A model generated the notes under the pieces. The model had not been told where the DNA came from. It saw only the letters and a list, made by a program, of their open reading frames with translations, and searched no databases. DNA of 64,000 nt from Actinoallomurus sp963736325 (GTDB taxonomy: Bacteria; Actinomycetota; Actinomycetes; Streptosporangiales; Streptosporangiaceae). Below are positions 1 through 8,474 of this stretch, piece after piece; within the stretch, counting starts at the first letter, position 1, and every line of letters starts with the position of its first letter. The position numbers and the translations under genes are program-made. The stretch spans positions 496,001 to 560,000 of the forward strand of contig CAVTOG010000015.1 in NCBI GenBank assembly GCA_963736325.1. Reading direction: 5' to 3'.

Positions 1-261
1 TACGACGTCGCCCGCAGCGCCACCACGCTCACTCAGGAGCTCCTCAAGCGCCCAGACGAGTACGACATGGTCCGCCGCGCGCACCTCAATCCCCAATTCG
101 TCGAGGACGTGGCCCGTACGGCGACCGCCGACCTCATGCGGGCCCTCGGTTCCCTGCGGACTGAAGGGCCGGAGGGCCTTCTTCTCGATGTCCTCGCGGA
201 GAGCTACGAGTCGATCCACGGCCACGACATCAGCGCGCACATCAGCACGTCAGCGGTCTGA
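1..261 (+). CDS. Hypothetical protein, C-terminal part only
   Basis: An open frame enters from the left edge and ends at TGA 259-261, giving at least 86 residues, so the start lies outside the window. The visible part is hydrophilic and probably helical (for example QELLKRPDEY and LLLDVLAESYESI), with no signal peptide, membrane segment or catalytic motif. Codons have the strong third-position GC of the neighbours, which supports real coding. It converges on the STAND/WD40 gene with a 35-base gap. I do not recognise the family. Confidence 0.6.
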   Translation, partial: YDVARSATTLTQELLKRPDEYDMVRRAHLNPQFVEDVARTATADLMRALGSLRTEGPEGLLLDVLAESYESIHGHDISAHISTSAV

Positions 262-296
262 CAGAGTTCCGTGCGGGCGGCGGCCCGCGGGCGCGG

Positions 297-3200
297 TCAC
301 GACGCGGGCCCGTTCGTCATCGGCAGGAAGAAGCGGTAGCGCTCCTCGTCCGACAAGGTGCGGAACACGCGCGACCGTGCCAGGTCCATCAGCTCTTCGA
401 TGGTGCTCGGCACCGCCCACACGCGGGCCGTGCCGTCGCCGGAGGACGTCGCCAGCCGCCCGTCAGGTGCCCACGCGATCCGTTCGGCCCACGCGCGGTG
501 CTCGGCGAGGATCGCGAGCGCGACGTTCGTTTCGCGGTCCCAGACACACGCGTTGCCGTCGTCGTACGCGGCGGCGACGCGTGTGCCGTCCGGCGACCAG
601 GCCACGTCGCGCACGACCTCGCCGTCGCCGCCGATGGTTCCGGTCTGCCGTCCCTGTACGGGATCCCACAGCCGGATCGTGCGGTCCCGCGAGCCGGAGA
701 CGAGGCGTGTGCCGTCGGGCGACCAGGCCAGTCCGTTCACAGATTCGGTGTGGCCGTCGAGGACATGGAGGCATTCGCCCCGGCTCGCGTCCCAGACACG
801 GATCGAGCGGTCGTTCGATCCGGACGCGAGGAACGCGCCGTCCGGCGACCAGCACAGCGCTCGCGCGTTCTCCACATGACCGGCCAGCGCCTGCGGGGCC
901 GCCGAACCAGAGACCGGTTCCCAGAGCAGCAGAGAGCCGTCACGGGCCCCGGTCGCCAGCCGGTCGCCGGAGGGATGCCACGCCACGCTGCGCACCGCAT
1001 CCTCATGGCCCGTCAGCACCTCGCGTTCCTCGCCCGTCTCGCTGTCCCAGATGCGCACCGTCCGGTCCTCGGAACAGCTGGCGATCCACCGGCCGTCCGG
1101 CGACCAGGAGACCCCGCGCACGGGGGCCGTGTGGCCTGAGAACGCGGCGAGCACGGCGCAGGAGACCGCGTCCCAGATCTGCACGGTGTGGTCGCGCGAC
1201 CCGGTCGCGACCCGGTCTCCGGCAGGTGACCATGCGAGGGCCCGCACCCAGTCCCCGTGGCCGCGGAACACGGCGTCGGCCTGACTCGGTGTCGCGTCCC
1301 AGACGCGTACCGCCGTGTCGCGCCCGGCGGTGGCGACGCGCTGCCCGTCCGGCGACCACGCGGCGGCCGTGACCCAATCCTGGTGGCCGCGCAGCACGGC
1401 GACCGATGCCTCGTTCTGTGTGCTCCACACCCGGGCCGTCCCGTCGCGCGAGGTCGACACGACGTGGTCTCCGTCCGGCGACCACGCGACACCCCAGACG
1501 TAGTCCTCATGGCCGGTGAAGACGATGCGCTGCGCCTGCCGGGCCACGTCCCAGAGCCGTACCGTCCGGTCACGGGATCCCGTGACGAGCTGCCGGCCGT
1601 CGGGAGACCAGGAGAGTCCCTCGACCCAGTCTCCGTGGCCGCGTAACACGCCGAGGCTCGCGCCGGTCTCGTCCCAGAGCCGTATCGTGTGGTCGCCGCT
1701 GCCGCTCGCGAGGATCGTTCCGTCGGGCGACCAGGCGACCGACTGCACCCAGTCCTCGTGGCCGGTGAGCTCGGCCAGTTGCTGCCCGGTCTCCGCATCC
1801 CAGAGCCGGATCCCACCGTCGCGCGAGCCGCTCGCGATACGCGTACCGTCCGGCGACCACGCGACCGTCTCGACACGGTGCTCGTGGCCTTGCAGCACTC
1901 GAAGCTCCGTGCCGGTGTCCGCGTCCCAGACGCGGATCATCCGGTCGTGGGAGGAGGACGTGATCCGGCGCCCGTCGGGCGACCACGCTACGGCCGCCAC
2001 CCGGTCCGTGTGGCCGGAGAGCTCGACGCGCGTCTCAAGGCTCTGCGCGTCCCACACGCGCAGCACCAGGTCGTGCGAGCTCGTGACGATACGGCCGCCG
2101 TCGGGACTCCACGCGACACCGGAGACCCAGTCGCGGTGTCCGCGCAGCAGACCCCGCAGCCGGGAGGACTTCAGCGCCGCGTGCAGCGCCGTGAAGGCGA
2201 GTGGCCGCGCGCCGCACTCGTCGATCGCCGCGAGCGCGAGCAGGATGCCCTGTTCCGGATCGAGGTGCACATTCCGCAGGACCTGGGTGGCGACGGCGTC
2301 GGAGACGCGTTCCTGCCATACGCGGTCCTCGCGACGGGAGATGTCGATGAACTCCTGGATCCGCTCGAAAGTCCCGGACTTCGCCAGGCCCGGCAGCCAC
2401 TGGGTGACGGTCTGCAGCCGTTCGCCGCTCAGCAGGAAGGCCTGCTGCCGACCGGACTGCTCCCAGTCGAGCACCCAGTGTTCGAGCTGGGTGCGGTGCC
2501 GAAGGTCCTCGGAATTCGTCGCGACCTGCTGCCGCAGCGGGGGCCAGTACTCGAACAGCGCCTCGTGGGCGACGTCGATGACCGCGTCGCCCTCCATGGT
2601 CGTGCTCGTCAGCAGCCGTGCGTCGACGAAGGCGCCGACGATCCGCTCTTCGGTCAGGTCGAGCTCGCCGCGTCGGACCCGTCGGCGCGTGGGTTGCGGC
2701 CCTTCGAAGGTCACGAACTTCAGCAGGGTGCGCAGAATGGTGTCTTCGTCGAACGTCGCGGACAGGTCGGCGGTGACCCGGTCGGCCTGCTTGGCCAGGG
2801 AGCCGCGTACGCCGCCGAGCCGCTGGTAGATCTCCTCGGTCACGACTCCGCGGCCGCGGGTTCTGAGATACGACTCGTGAAGAACATACGCGAGCAGGGG
2901 GAGTGCCTGGCCGCCGCCCGAGTCCGTCACCATCCGGGAGACGACCCCGGGCTCGAACCGCATTCCCGCGAGCGCGGCAGGTTCCTCGATGGTCTTTATC
3001 GCCGAAAGCTCGTCGAGCGTCCCGATGATCACCGGCTTGCGGAACAGTTGGGCGAACCGCCCGCTGAGCAGGTCGGTCAGGAATTCCGACCGGAGCGTCG
3101 CCACGACACGCAGCGTCGGTACCGCGTCGAGCGCGCCGTCGATCAAGCCGAGGAAGGCCTCCCTTTCCGCGTCGCTCGCGAGCGTCAGCAGTTCCTCCAA

Positions 3201-3860
3201 CTGGTCGATGACGATCAGCGTGTGGCCGCGCCGCTGCGGACCGGCCGCATCGAGCAGATCGGCCAGGTAGCCGGCGCCCGTCCCGAGACCGACGGAGATC
3301 TCGTCGACGTTCGGTGCCGCCGGGACCTCGGCCAGGGCGAGCGCGAGGCTCTTCAGCGGGTGGACGCCCGGGACGACGGGCGGAACCACCCGCCAGACCC
3401 GCCGGGACCGCGCGAGCCGGGCGACCAGACCGGCCTGCACCAGGGAGGACTTGCCGCTTCCCGATGGTCCGACGACGGGAACGAAGCGCTGTGGAACGCC
3501 GCCCCACGGCTGGATGCGTTCGAAGATTTCGGACGTCTCCGCCTCGCGGCCGAAGAAGACGTCGGCGTCGTCGACGGAGAAGGACTCCAGCCCTGGATAT
3601 GGCGAGCGCCGGGCGTCCCAGGTGCGTCGGCGGGGGGACGTGCTTCCCGGCCCGACGACGAGCTGGGCGACGAGCGCGGAGGTGGACGCCACGAGGCCGA
3701 ACACGAAGACCGTGCTGGTCGATTGGTACTGGGTGGCGAGCTCCGTCGCGGCGGTGCCTAACAGCAGAAGTGCCAGGCAGCCGGTCCACGTCAGCCACAT
3801 GCGCCGCGACTGCACGGGAACCAGCCGCTTCCAGCGTTGCTCACGGCTCCTGCTCGGCAT
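297..3860 (-). CDS. Membrane-anchored STAND NTPase (nSTAND1) with 14 WD40 repeats
   Basis: A 1187-residue protein. Two hydrophobic segments (about residues 21-42 and 49-68) should anchor it in the membrane. An nSTAND1 module follows, with the family signature YPGL/FFGR near residues 88-104, Walker A GPSGSGKS (131-138) and Walker B HTLIVIDQLEE (about 213-223). From about residue 577 there are 14 WD40 repeats, each with a GH...W core and a terminal WD or similar pair, enough for two seven-bladed propellers. The last 30 residues (EELMDLARSRVFRTL...) resemble the tail common in this family. STAND proteins of this build are thought to sense a ligand through the repeats and oligomerise on NTP binding. 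Start: the frame also has an in-frame GTG at 3896; I prefer ATG 3860, but the choice is open. It is monocistronic and its ligand is unknown. Confidence 0.9.
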   Translation of the reverse strand: MPSRSREQRWKRLVPVQSRRMWLTWTGCLALLLLGTAATELATQYQSTSTVFVFGLVASTSALVAQLVVGPGSTSPRRRTWDARRSPYPGLESFSVDDADVFFGREAETSEIFERIQPWGGVPQRFVPVVGPSGSGKSSLVQAGLVARLARSRRVWRVVPPVVPGVHPLKSLALALAEVPAAPNVDEISVGLGTGAGYLADLLDAAGPQRRGHTLIVIDQLEELLTLASDAEREAFLGLIDGALDAVPTLRVVATLRSEFLTDLLSGRFAQLFRKPVIIGTLDELSAIKTIEEPAALAGMRFEPGVVSRMVTDSGGGQALPLLAYVLHESYLRTRGRGVVTEEIYQRLGGVRGSLAKQADRVTADLSATFDEDTILRTLLKFVTFEGPQPTRRRVRRGELDLTEERIVGAFVDARLLTSTTMEGDAVIDVAHEALFEYWPPLRQQVATNSEDLRHRTQLEHWVLDWEQSGRQQAFLLSGERLQTVTQWLPGLAKSGTFERIQEFIDISRREDRVWQERVSDAVATQVLRNVHLDPEQGILLALAAIDECGARPLAFTALHAALKSSRLRGLLRGHRDWVSGVAWSPDGGRIVTSSHDLVLRVWDAQSLETRVELSGHTDRVAAVAWSPDGRRITSSSHDRMIRVWDADTGTELRVLQGHEHRVETVAWSPDGTRIASGSRDGGIRLWDAETGQQLAELTGHEDWVQSVAWSPDGTILASGSGDHTIRLWDETGASLGVLRGHGDWVEGLSWSPDGRQLVTGSRDRTVRLWDVARQAQRIVFTGHEDYVWGVAWSPDGDHVVSTSRDGTARVWSTQNEASVAVLRGHQDWVTAAAWSPDGQRVATAGRDTAVRVWDATPSQADAVFRGHGDWVRALAWSPAGDRVATGSRDHTVQIWDAVSCAVLAAFSGHTAPVRGVSWSPDGRWIASCSEDRTVRIWDSETGEEREVLTGHEDAVRSVAWHPSGDRLATGARDGSLLLWEPVSGSAAPQALAGHVENARALCWSPDGAFLASGSNDRSIRVWDASRGECLHVLDGHTESVNGLAWSPDGTRLVSGSRDRTIRLWDPVQGRQTGTIGGDGEVVRDVAWSPDGTRVAAAYDDGNACVWDRETNVALAILAEHRAWAERIAWAPDGRLATSSGDGTARVWAVPSTIEELMDLARSRVFRTLSDEERYRFFLPMTNGPAS

Positions 3861-3912
3861 GACCCCAATAATGCCACCGAGCCGCTGGCTTATCACGGTC
3901 CTGAGCCGAACA

Positions 3913-4752
3913 CTAGCCGGTCAGCTCACCCCAGCTGGCCTGCGCCGCGCGGTTCCATTCGGTGTGCCGTGCGGCGAACAGCTCGCGGGCGTGGTCGCCG
4001 ATCCAGCCGGCGGGCAGCAGCTCGGCGGGCAGGCGGGGGTCCAGGAACGGGAAGCGCCGCCACGCGTGGACGAGGCGGGTCTGTGCCAGCATCGCGGCCT
4101 CCGATGACGCGGGCCGCAGGTCCTCGAAGGCCGTGACGAAGGCGTCGTAGCGCGCGGCGACGGCGTCCAGGTCCCAGGCGCGGAGCACCATCGCCTCCTC
4201 GCTGCCGACGCCGGCGAACCGGCCGGTGAACGACAGGGCACCGGTGTCCAGGCCGAGGCCTTCGATGACCGACCGCGTCTCGGACTCCCGCGCCGACGAC
4301 GGCGAGATCCACATGCCGGGGCCGGGCGACCCGAAGCCCGCCCAGGTCAGCTTGGTCTTCAGCTGGTGGCGGAGCCGTCTCTTGCTCTCGGGCACCGAGA
4401 CGTAGAGGATCAGCCACAGGCCGTCCCAGGGCGGCGGCGGGGATCCGAAGGCGTAGATGCGCTCGGCGCCCTCGGTCAGCAGGCGGCGGCCGGGAGGCGT
4501 GAGAGTCCAGCGCACGCTGCGTCCTACGCGCTCGGAGGTCAGCCAGCCGTCGGCGGCGGTGCGGGCCAGTGCCTGCCGCGCGGACTTCTCCTCGACGTCG
4601 AGATTGTCGAGCACCTCGACGATCGTGGACGTCCACACCGGGTCCTGCTGCGGGAGGACGAACTCGCCGAGGAGCGTCAGGAGGAGGGATCGGGCGCTCG
4701 TGTCGCCCACGGCGTGCCGGCGGGTCAGCGTGGGGCGCGGGGCGGTCACCAT
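3913..4752 (-). CDS. PaaX-like transcriptional regulator
   Basis: A 279-residue protein with the PaaX-family layout. An N-terminal winged helix (about residues 15-85: SARSLLLTLLGEF, then SARQALARTAADGWL) is followed by the PaaX central domain (WDGLWLILYVSVPE, then the RLRHQLKTKLTWAGFGSPGPGMW stretch) and a C-terminal domain ending LVHAWRRFPFLDPRLPAELLP. PaaX proteins repress aromatic (phenylacetate) or other acyl-CoA catabolic genes and respond to CoA thioesters. Here the natural divergent partner was probably the amidohydrolase now at 6344. Without the IS element the two start codons would lie about 64 bases apart. The target genes are not shown by the sequence. Confidence 0.88.
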   Translation of the reverse strand: MVTAPRPTLTRRHAVGDTSARSLLLTLLGEFVLPQQDPVWTSTIVEVLDNLDVEEKSARQALARTAADGWLTSERVGRSVRWTLTPPGRRLLTEGAERIYAFGSPPPPWDGLWLILYVSVPESKRRLRHQLKTKLTWAGFGSPGPGMWISPSSARESETRSVIEGLGLDTGALSFTGRFAGVGSEEAMVLRAWDLDAVAARYDAFVTAFEDLRPASSEAAMLAQTRLVHAWRRFPFLDPRLPAELLPAGWIGDHARELFAARHTEWNRAAQASWGELTG

Positions 4753-4816
4753 CGAACTCTACACATTCGAGGTGCATCATTGCTCTGACGTAGAACCTGT
4801 GGACGGGACTCACTAG

Positions 4817-6340
4817 TACTACATCACTAGATCTGGATGACCTGGAGGCGCAGGCGTCGGCGGAAGTGGCTTCGGCGGGCTCTGGCTTGATGCTCGCGGC
4901 GGATGATCGACCAGTGTAGGCCCTGGTCAATGGCCTGGTCGGGTTTGCCGGAGAGGTTGAGCAGGCGGCGGATCTCGCCGATCGACAGGCCGATCAGCCG
5001 CCGGGCCGGGCGGTGATCTGTGGTGTCTGGTTCAGCGGCGGCCGGTAGTGATTCGTGTCGCTTCGCCGGTTGTGTGACCGGGGGTGGCTCGGGTTGTCCA
5101 CAGGTGGTGGGTCCCTTTTTTGCCGGTGGCGCGTAGCACTGCCAAGAACGTCAGGGCGAGCATGGACAATGTGATGTGCCGGTGCCAGGGTTCCCATTTA
5201 CGGACCTGGTAGCTGTCGAGGCCGGCTTCTTGTTTGGCCGCCTCGAAACTTTCCTCGATGGGCCAGCGGGAGCCGATGACGCGGACCAGTTCGCATATGC
5301 TTTCACCGCGCGGGTTGTAGCAGTGGAAGTAGCCCAGTTCACCGTCGGTTATGTTGCGGCGGAAAACGTACTGGTGACCGCCATCGGCGGTGACCATGGC
5401 CCAGTCATAGACCCGGAATCCTTTCGTGCCGATCCCGCAGGAACGACGTGACCACTCGTGCGGTTTCAGCCGGGCGGCGATCTGCTTGACGACGTTTGGT
5501 GAGCGTTCCGTGGTGGATATGTTGCCGGTCACCACATCGGTGGTCTTGGGCACCGCCATGCAATAGGCGATCTGCCGCTCGGCCAGATGGGCGCGCAGGC
5601 CCGGGTTCTGCCCGAACTCCTCATCAGCGGCGAACCAGGCGAACGGCGCTCCGGCCGCCACCGCCCGGTCGATCATGGTCGCCACCTGCTGCGGACGGGT
5701 CCGGAACGGCAGACCCGCCGGGACCCCGGCCTCGGCACAGCGATCAGGGTCGGCGATCCAGGGACGCTCGGGCATATACAGTTCCCGGTCGATCAGCACC
5801 CGGTCCCCGCGTGGGTTGGAATAACACAAGAAGGTAGCAATCTGGCAGTTGTCGATACGGCCCAGCGTCCCGGAGTACTGCCGCTGCACACCCACCGACT
5901 TGCCGCCCTTCTTCGCGAACCCGGTGGGATCGGCGATCAGCACCGCCCGCGGGTCGGCGAAATGCTCCATCGCATACGCCCGGACATCATCACGCAGCAC
6001 ATCGGCGTCCCACGGCGTGAAGTTCAGCAGCCGCTCGATCCCTGCTCTGGTGGGCTCCCCGGTGAACTCCGAAATAGTCCAGGCGTTCTTACGTTCCAGC
6101 GGCGCCAGCAGGCCACGCAAGTACTGCCGGAAATGCAGTCTGGACTCGACCCGGAAGAACCGCTTCTCAAACCGCGCACAGACCTGCTCGAACTCGCGTT
6201 CCCATTCGGCCAGATCAGCACGCGTCACCGTCCGGGCAACAGCGGCCTCAATAGATGGGGGCATGCCGACACCCTCACACACCCCACCATGATCACTTGC
6301 TGATACTCACCAGTCACCAAAAGTGATCTAGTGATGAGTA
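4817..6340. mobile_element. IS701-family insertion sequence, complete ends, 4-bp CTAG target duplication
   Basis: A 1524-bp element. The left end starts TACTACATCACTAGATC (4817-4833). The right end, read inward, starts TACTCATCACTAGATC (6340-6325). These are inverted repeats that differ by one base. Both ends are flanked by CTAG (4813-4816 and 6341-6344), the 4-bp duplication typical of the IS701 family, which targets CTAG-like sites. It carries one transposase gene on the minus strand whose ancestral stop codon lies inside the left inverted repeat. Removing the element plus one CTAG restores a short PaaX/amidohydrolase intergenic region. Confidence 0.92.
4827..6282 (-). pseudogene. IS701-family transposase, frameshifted near its C-terminus
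   Basis: The first frame reads 416 residues from GTG 6282 (ATG 6264 is also possible) to a stop at 5032. It has DDE-transposase features of the IS701 family: ADPTGFAKKGGKSVG with the first Asp, FAWFAADEEFG with the second, and RWPIEESFEAAKQE with the catalytic Glu. The frame then becomes nonsense after ATGKK. The next frame, entered by dropping one A of a six-A run (plus strand T run 5116-5121), continues KKGPTTCGQPEPP... to RLIGLSIGEIRRLLN and HWSIIRREHQARARRSHFRR, the usual IS701 tail, ending at TAG 4829-4827. The full product would be about 480 residues. This is a homopolymer slip, a sequencing error, or less likely a programmed shift. Confidence 0.85.
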
Positions 6341-6343
6341 CTA

Positions 6344-7198
6344 GTGCTCGATGACCACCTGCTCGTCGACGCCCACACGCACCCCGCACGGCTGCCGACG
6401 CTCAGGCCGGCCTGGCGCGAGTGGGCCGAGACCTTCGGCGACGCCGTCGCGATCGGGCGGGTGTACGACGCCGAGGGCACGCCGGTGCCGGAGCGGTTCG
6501 GGGCCCTGCTCGACGCCGAAGGCGTCGACGTCGCGCTGATGTTCAGCGAGTACAGCCCCAAGACGACCGGAGTCCAGCCCATCGAGGACCTCCTGCCGCT
6601 CGCCGCGCACGACCCGGCGCGGATGAGGCCGGTCGCCAACCTCAACCCGCACCTGCACTTCCCCGTCGCCGACGAGGTCGAACGCCAGCTCGCCCTCGGC
6701 GCGGCGGCGCTGAAGCTCCACCCGGTGCACGGCGGGTTCTCCGCCGGCGACCGCGCGCTCTACCCGGCGTACGAGGTGTGCCGGGCGCGCGGCGTGCCGG
6801 TGATCGTGCACTGCGGCACCAGCAGCTTCCCCGGCTCGACCAACGCGTACGCCGACCCGGTGCTGCTGGACGCGGTGATGCGCGACTTCCCGACGCTGAA
6901 CATCGTGCTCGCCCACGGAGGCCGCGGCTGGTGGTACGACGCGGCGGCGTTCCTCGCCCTGTCCCGCGAGACCGTCTGGATCGAGCTGTCCGGGCTCCCG
7001 CCGAGGCGGCTGCCGGAGTACTACGCGCGGCACGACTTCGACCGCCTCTGCCGGAGGTTCATCTTCGGCACCGACTGGCCGGGCGTCCCCGGCATCGCCG
7101 CGAACGCCCGCGCCGTCGCGAAGCTGTGCCCGACCAGCGAGGTCGCCGGTCTCGTCCTTGGCGGCAACGCGCTGAACGTCTACCGCCTGGACTCATAG
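6344..7198 (+). CDS. Amidohydrolase (Amidohydro_2, ACMSD-like metal-dependent hydrolase/decarboxylase)
   Basis: A 284-residue TIM-barrel amidohydrolase. It shows the metal-binding HxH at H11/H13 (VDAHTH), a LKLHPVHGGF strand, H156 in VIVHCG, an AHGGRGWW strand and the conserved Asp D244 in FGTDWP. The family covers ACMSD-type decarboxylases and related hydrolases, and the substrate cannot be read from sequence. The only usable start is GTG 6344, whose G is the last base of the CTAG target duplication of the IS701 element. In the uninterrupted sequence a GGACGGG (4800-4806) would sit just upstream as a ribosome site. The insertion has removed that site and the original promoter, so expression is doubtful. 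It overlaps the convergent SDR by a few bases. Confidence 0.85.
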   Translation: MLDDHLLVDAHTHPARLPTLRPAWREWAETFGDAVAIGRVYDAEGTPVPERFGALLDAEGVDVALMFSEYSPKTTGVQPIEDLLPLAAHDPARMRPVANLNPHLHFPVADEVERQLALGAAALKLHPVHGGFSAGDRALYPAYEVCRARGVPVIVHCGTSSFPGSTNAYADPVLLDAVMRDFPTLNIVLAHGGRGWWYDAAAFLALSRETVWIELSGLPPRRLPEYYARHDFDRLCRRFIFGTDWPGVPGIAANARAVAKLCPTSEVAGLVLGGNALNVYRLDS

Positions 7199-8014
7199 CC
7201 GCGTGTCGCGGGCGACCTTCTCCCAGGCGACGAGGTCCGCGCGAACCCCGTCGAGGTGGCCGAGGACCGCGTCGACGGCGTCGTCGCCGAGCGGCAGCCG
7301 CAGCGGCGTCTCGTCCGACTTCAGCGCGGTGAGGATCGCGGCCGCGGCCTTGGCCGGGTCGCCGGGTTGCGTGCCGTCCCCCGTCTCGATCATTTTCCGG
7401 GTCGGGCCGACGGTGTCCTCATAGCCCGGGATCGTCTCGCTGGCACTGATGTTGCCGAACAGCCCGGTGCGGAACGCCCCGGGCTCCACGACGAGCACCT
7501 TCACGCCGAACGGCCGCACCTCGTCCGCGAGCGCCTCCGACATCCCCTCCAGCGCGAACTTCGTGGCGCTGTAGGCGGAGAACCCGGCGAAGGACATCTG
7601 CCCGCCCATGCTGCTGAGCTGCACGATCGCACCCGAGCGGCGCTCCCTCATGTGCGGCAGCACCGCTCGCACGAGCGCCGCGGGCCCGAAGACGTGGACC
7701 TCGAACAGCGAGCGCAGCTCCTCGTCGGTCGTCTCCTCGAACGCCCCGACGTGGCTGCGCCCGGCGTTGTTCACCAGCACGTCGACCCGGCCGTGCCGCC
7801 CGACGACGCCGCGTACGGCCTCCTCGACGCCGGCGGGGTCGGTCACATCGAGCGCCACCGCCTCCACCCGCCCCGGATGCGCCGCGACCACGTCGTTGAG
7901 GGTCTCGATCCGCCGCGCGGTCGCGACCACGAGGTCTCCCGCGCCGACGGCCGCCTCGGTGATCGCCCTCCCGAAACCGCTGTTCGCCCCGGTGACCAGC
8001 CAGACCCTGCTCAT
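7193..8014 (-). CDS. Short-chain dehydrogenase/reductase (SDR)
   Basis: A classical SDR of 273 residues. It shows the Rossmann motif TGANSGFG near the N-terminus, LVNNAG in strand 4, the catalytic Ser in LSSMGG and the YSATK active-site motif. It is an NAD(P)-dependent oxidoreductase of unknown substrate, similar in type to the SDR at 37036. ATG 8014 gives better spacing to the upstream GGGAGAGGAAG than the in-frame ATG at 8020. It converges on, and overlaps by six bases, the amidohydrolase. The rest of the upstream region is unassigned. Confidence 0.9.
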   Translation of the reverse strand: MSRVWLVTGANSGFGRAITEAAVGAGDLVVATARRIETLNDVVAAHPGRVEAVALDVTDPAGVEEAVRGVVGRHGRVDVLVNNAGRSHVGAFEETTDEELRSLFEVHVFGPAALVRAVLPHMRERRSGAIVQLSSMGGQMSFAGFSAYSATKFALEGMSEALADEVRPFGVKVLVVEPGAFRTGLFGNISASETIPGYEDTVGPTRKMIETGDGTQPGDPAKAAAAILTALKSDETPLRLPLGDDAVDAVLGHLDGVRADLVAWEKVARDTRL

Positions 8015-8020
8015 CGCCAT

Positions 8021-8474
8021 CTTCCTCTCCCGTGGGTTCCCGACGCGGCAAACCCTGCCGGGAGAGGCGGAGACGTGTCCAAGACCTGTGGTGATAGCCG
8101 ATGGTTATGTGATCGTCGGGCGATTGACGTCGGTGTCGCCAGGATCGCCTCGATAACAAGGCGATCCCGAAAGGTCCCTGGGCACCACCGCGACCTTCAG
8201 TGAGGTCTTGGTATACGAGGCCCCGACCGAGGCAGCGAGCGGATCACCATCCCGATCGAGTTCCTGCTGCCGGCTCCGGGTAGGCGCTGTCACATTTCGT
8301 CAGTGGAGTACTAGTGTCCTGCGCCAGGAATTCGATCCGACCAAATGACATGACCGTAAATTGACACCCCGACTTTGCCGTCTATCCTTATCGCCAGAGT
8401 TCTGATGTAGGGTCGGATTCGAGAGTTGCTGATTTATGCTCTTAATAAGGTGATCAGCATGTTCCGGAGCGATC
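8021..8474. other. Intergenic boundary between SDR and viperin-like gene, possible IS remnant
   Basis: No convincing gene. A CTAG at 8311-8314 is preceded by GGAGTA, like the IS701 right end (GATGAGTA then CTAG at 6341). It is followed by TGTCCTGCG, which resembles the IS630 terminus at 45473 (GTGTCGCG). The bases before 8311 may be the edge of a decayed element, but no transposase motif is left. From about 8340 the base composition drops, marking the start of the low-GC island. The viperin-like promoter should lie in 8380-8460; I see no clear -35/-10 pair. GGAG at 8465-8468 is the likely ribosome site for GTG 8475. Confidence 0.5.

Noticed and set aside
188..3761. Several long plus-strand open frames opposite the STAND/WD40 gene (up to 690 codons)
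   Set aside because: They are Arg/Pro/Ser-rich, have no domain motifs and are antisense to a gene with clear NTPase and WD40 signatures; high third-position GC keeps antisense frames open.
8105..8293. A 62-codon minus-strand frame as a real small gene or transposase fragment
   Set aside because: No ribosome site, no motif and no clear similarity to transposases; kept only as part of a possible IS remnant region.
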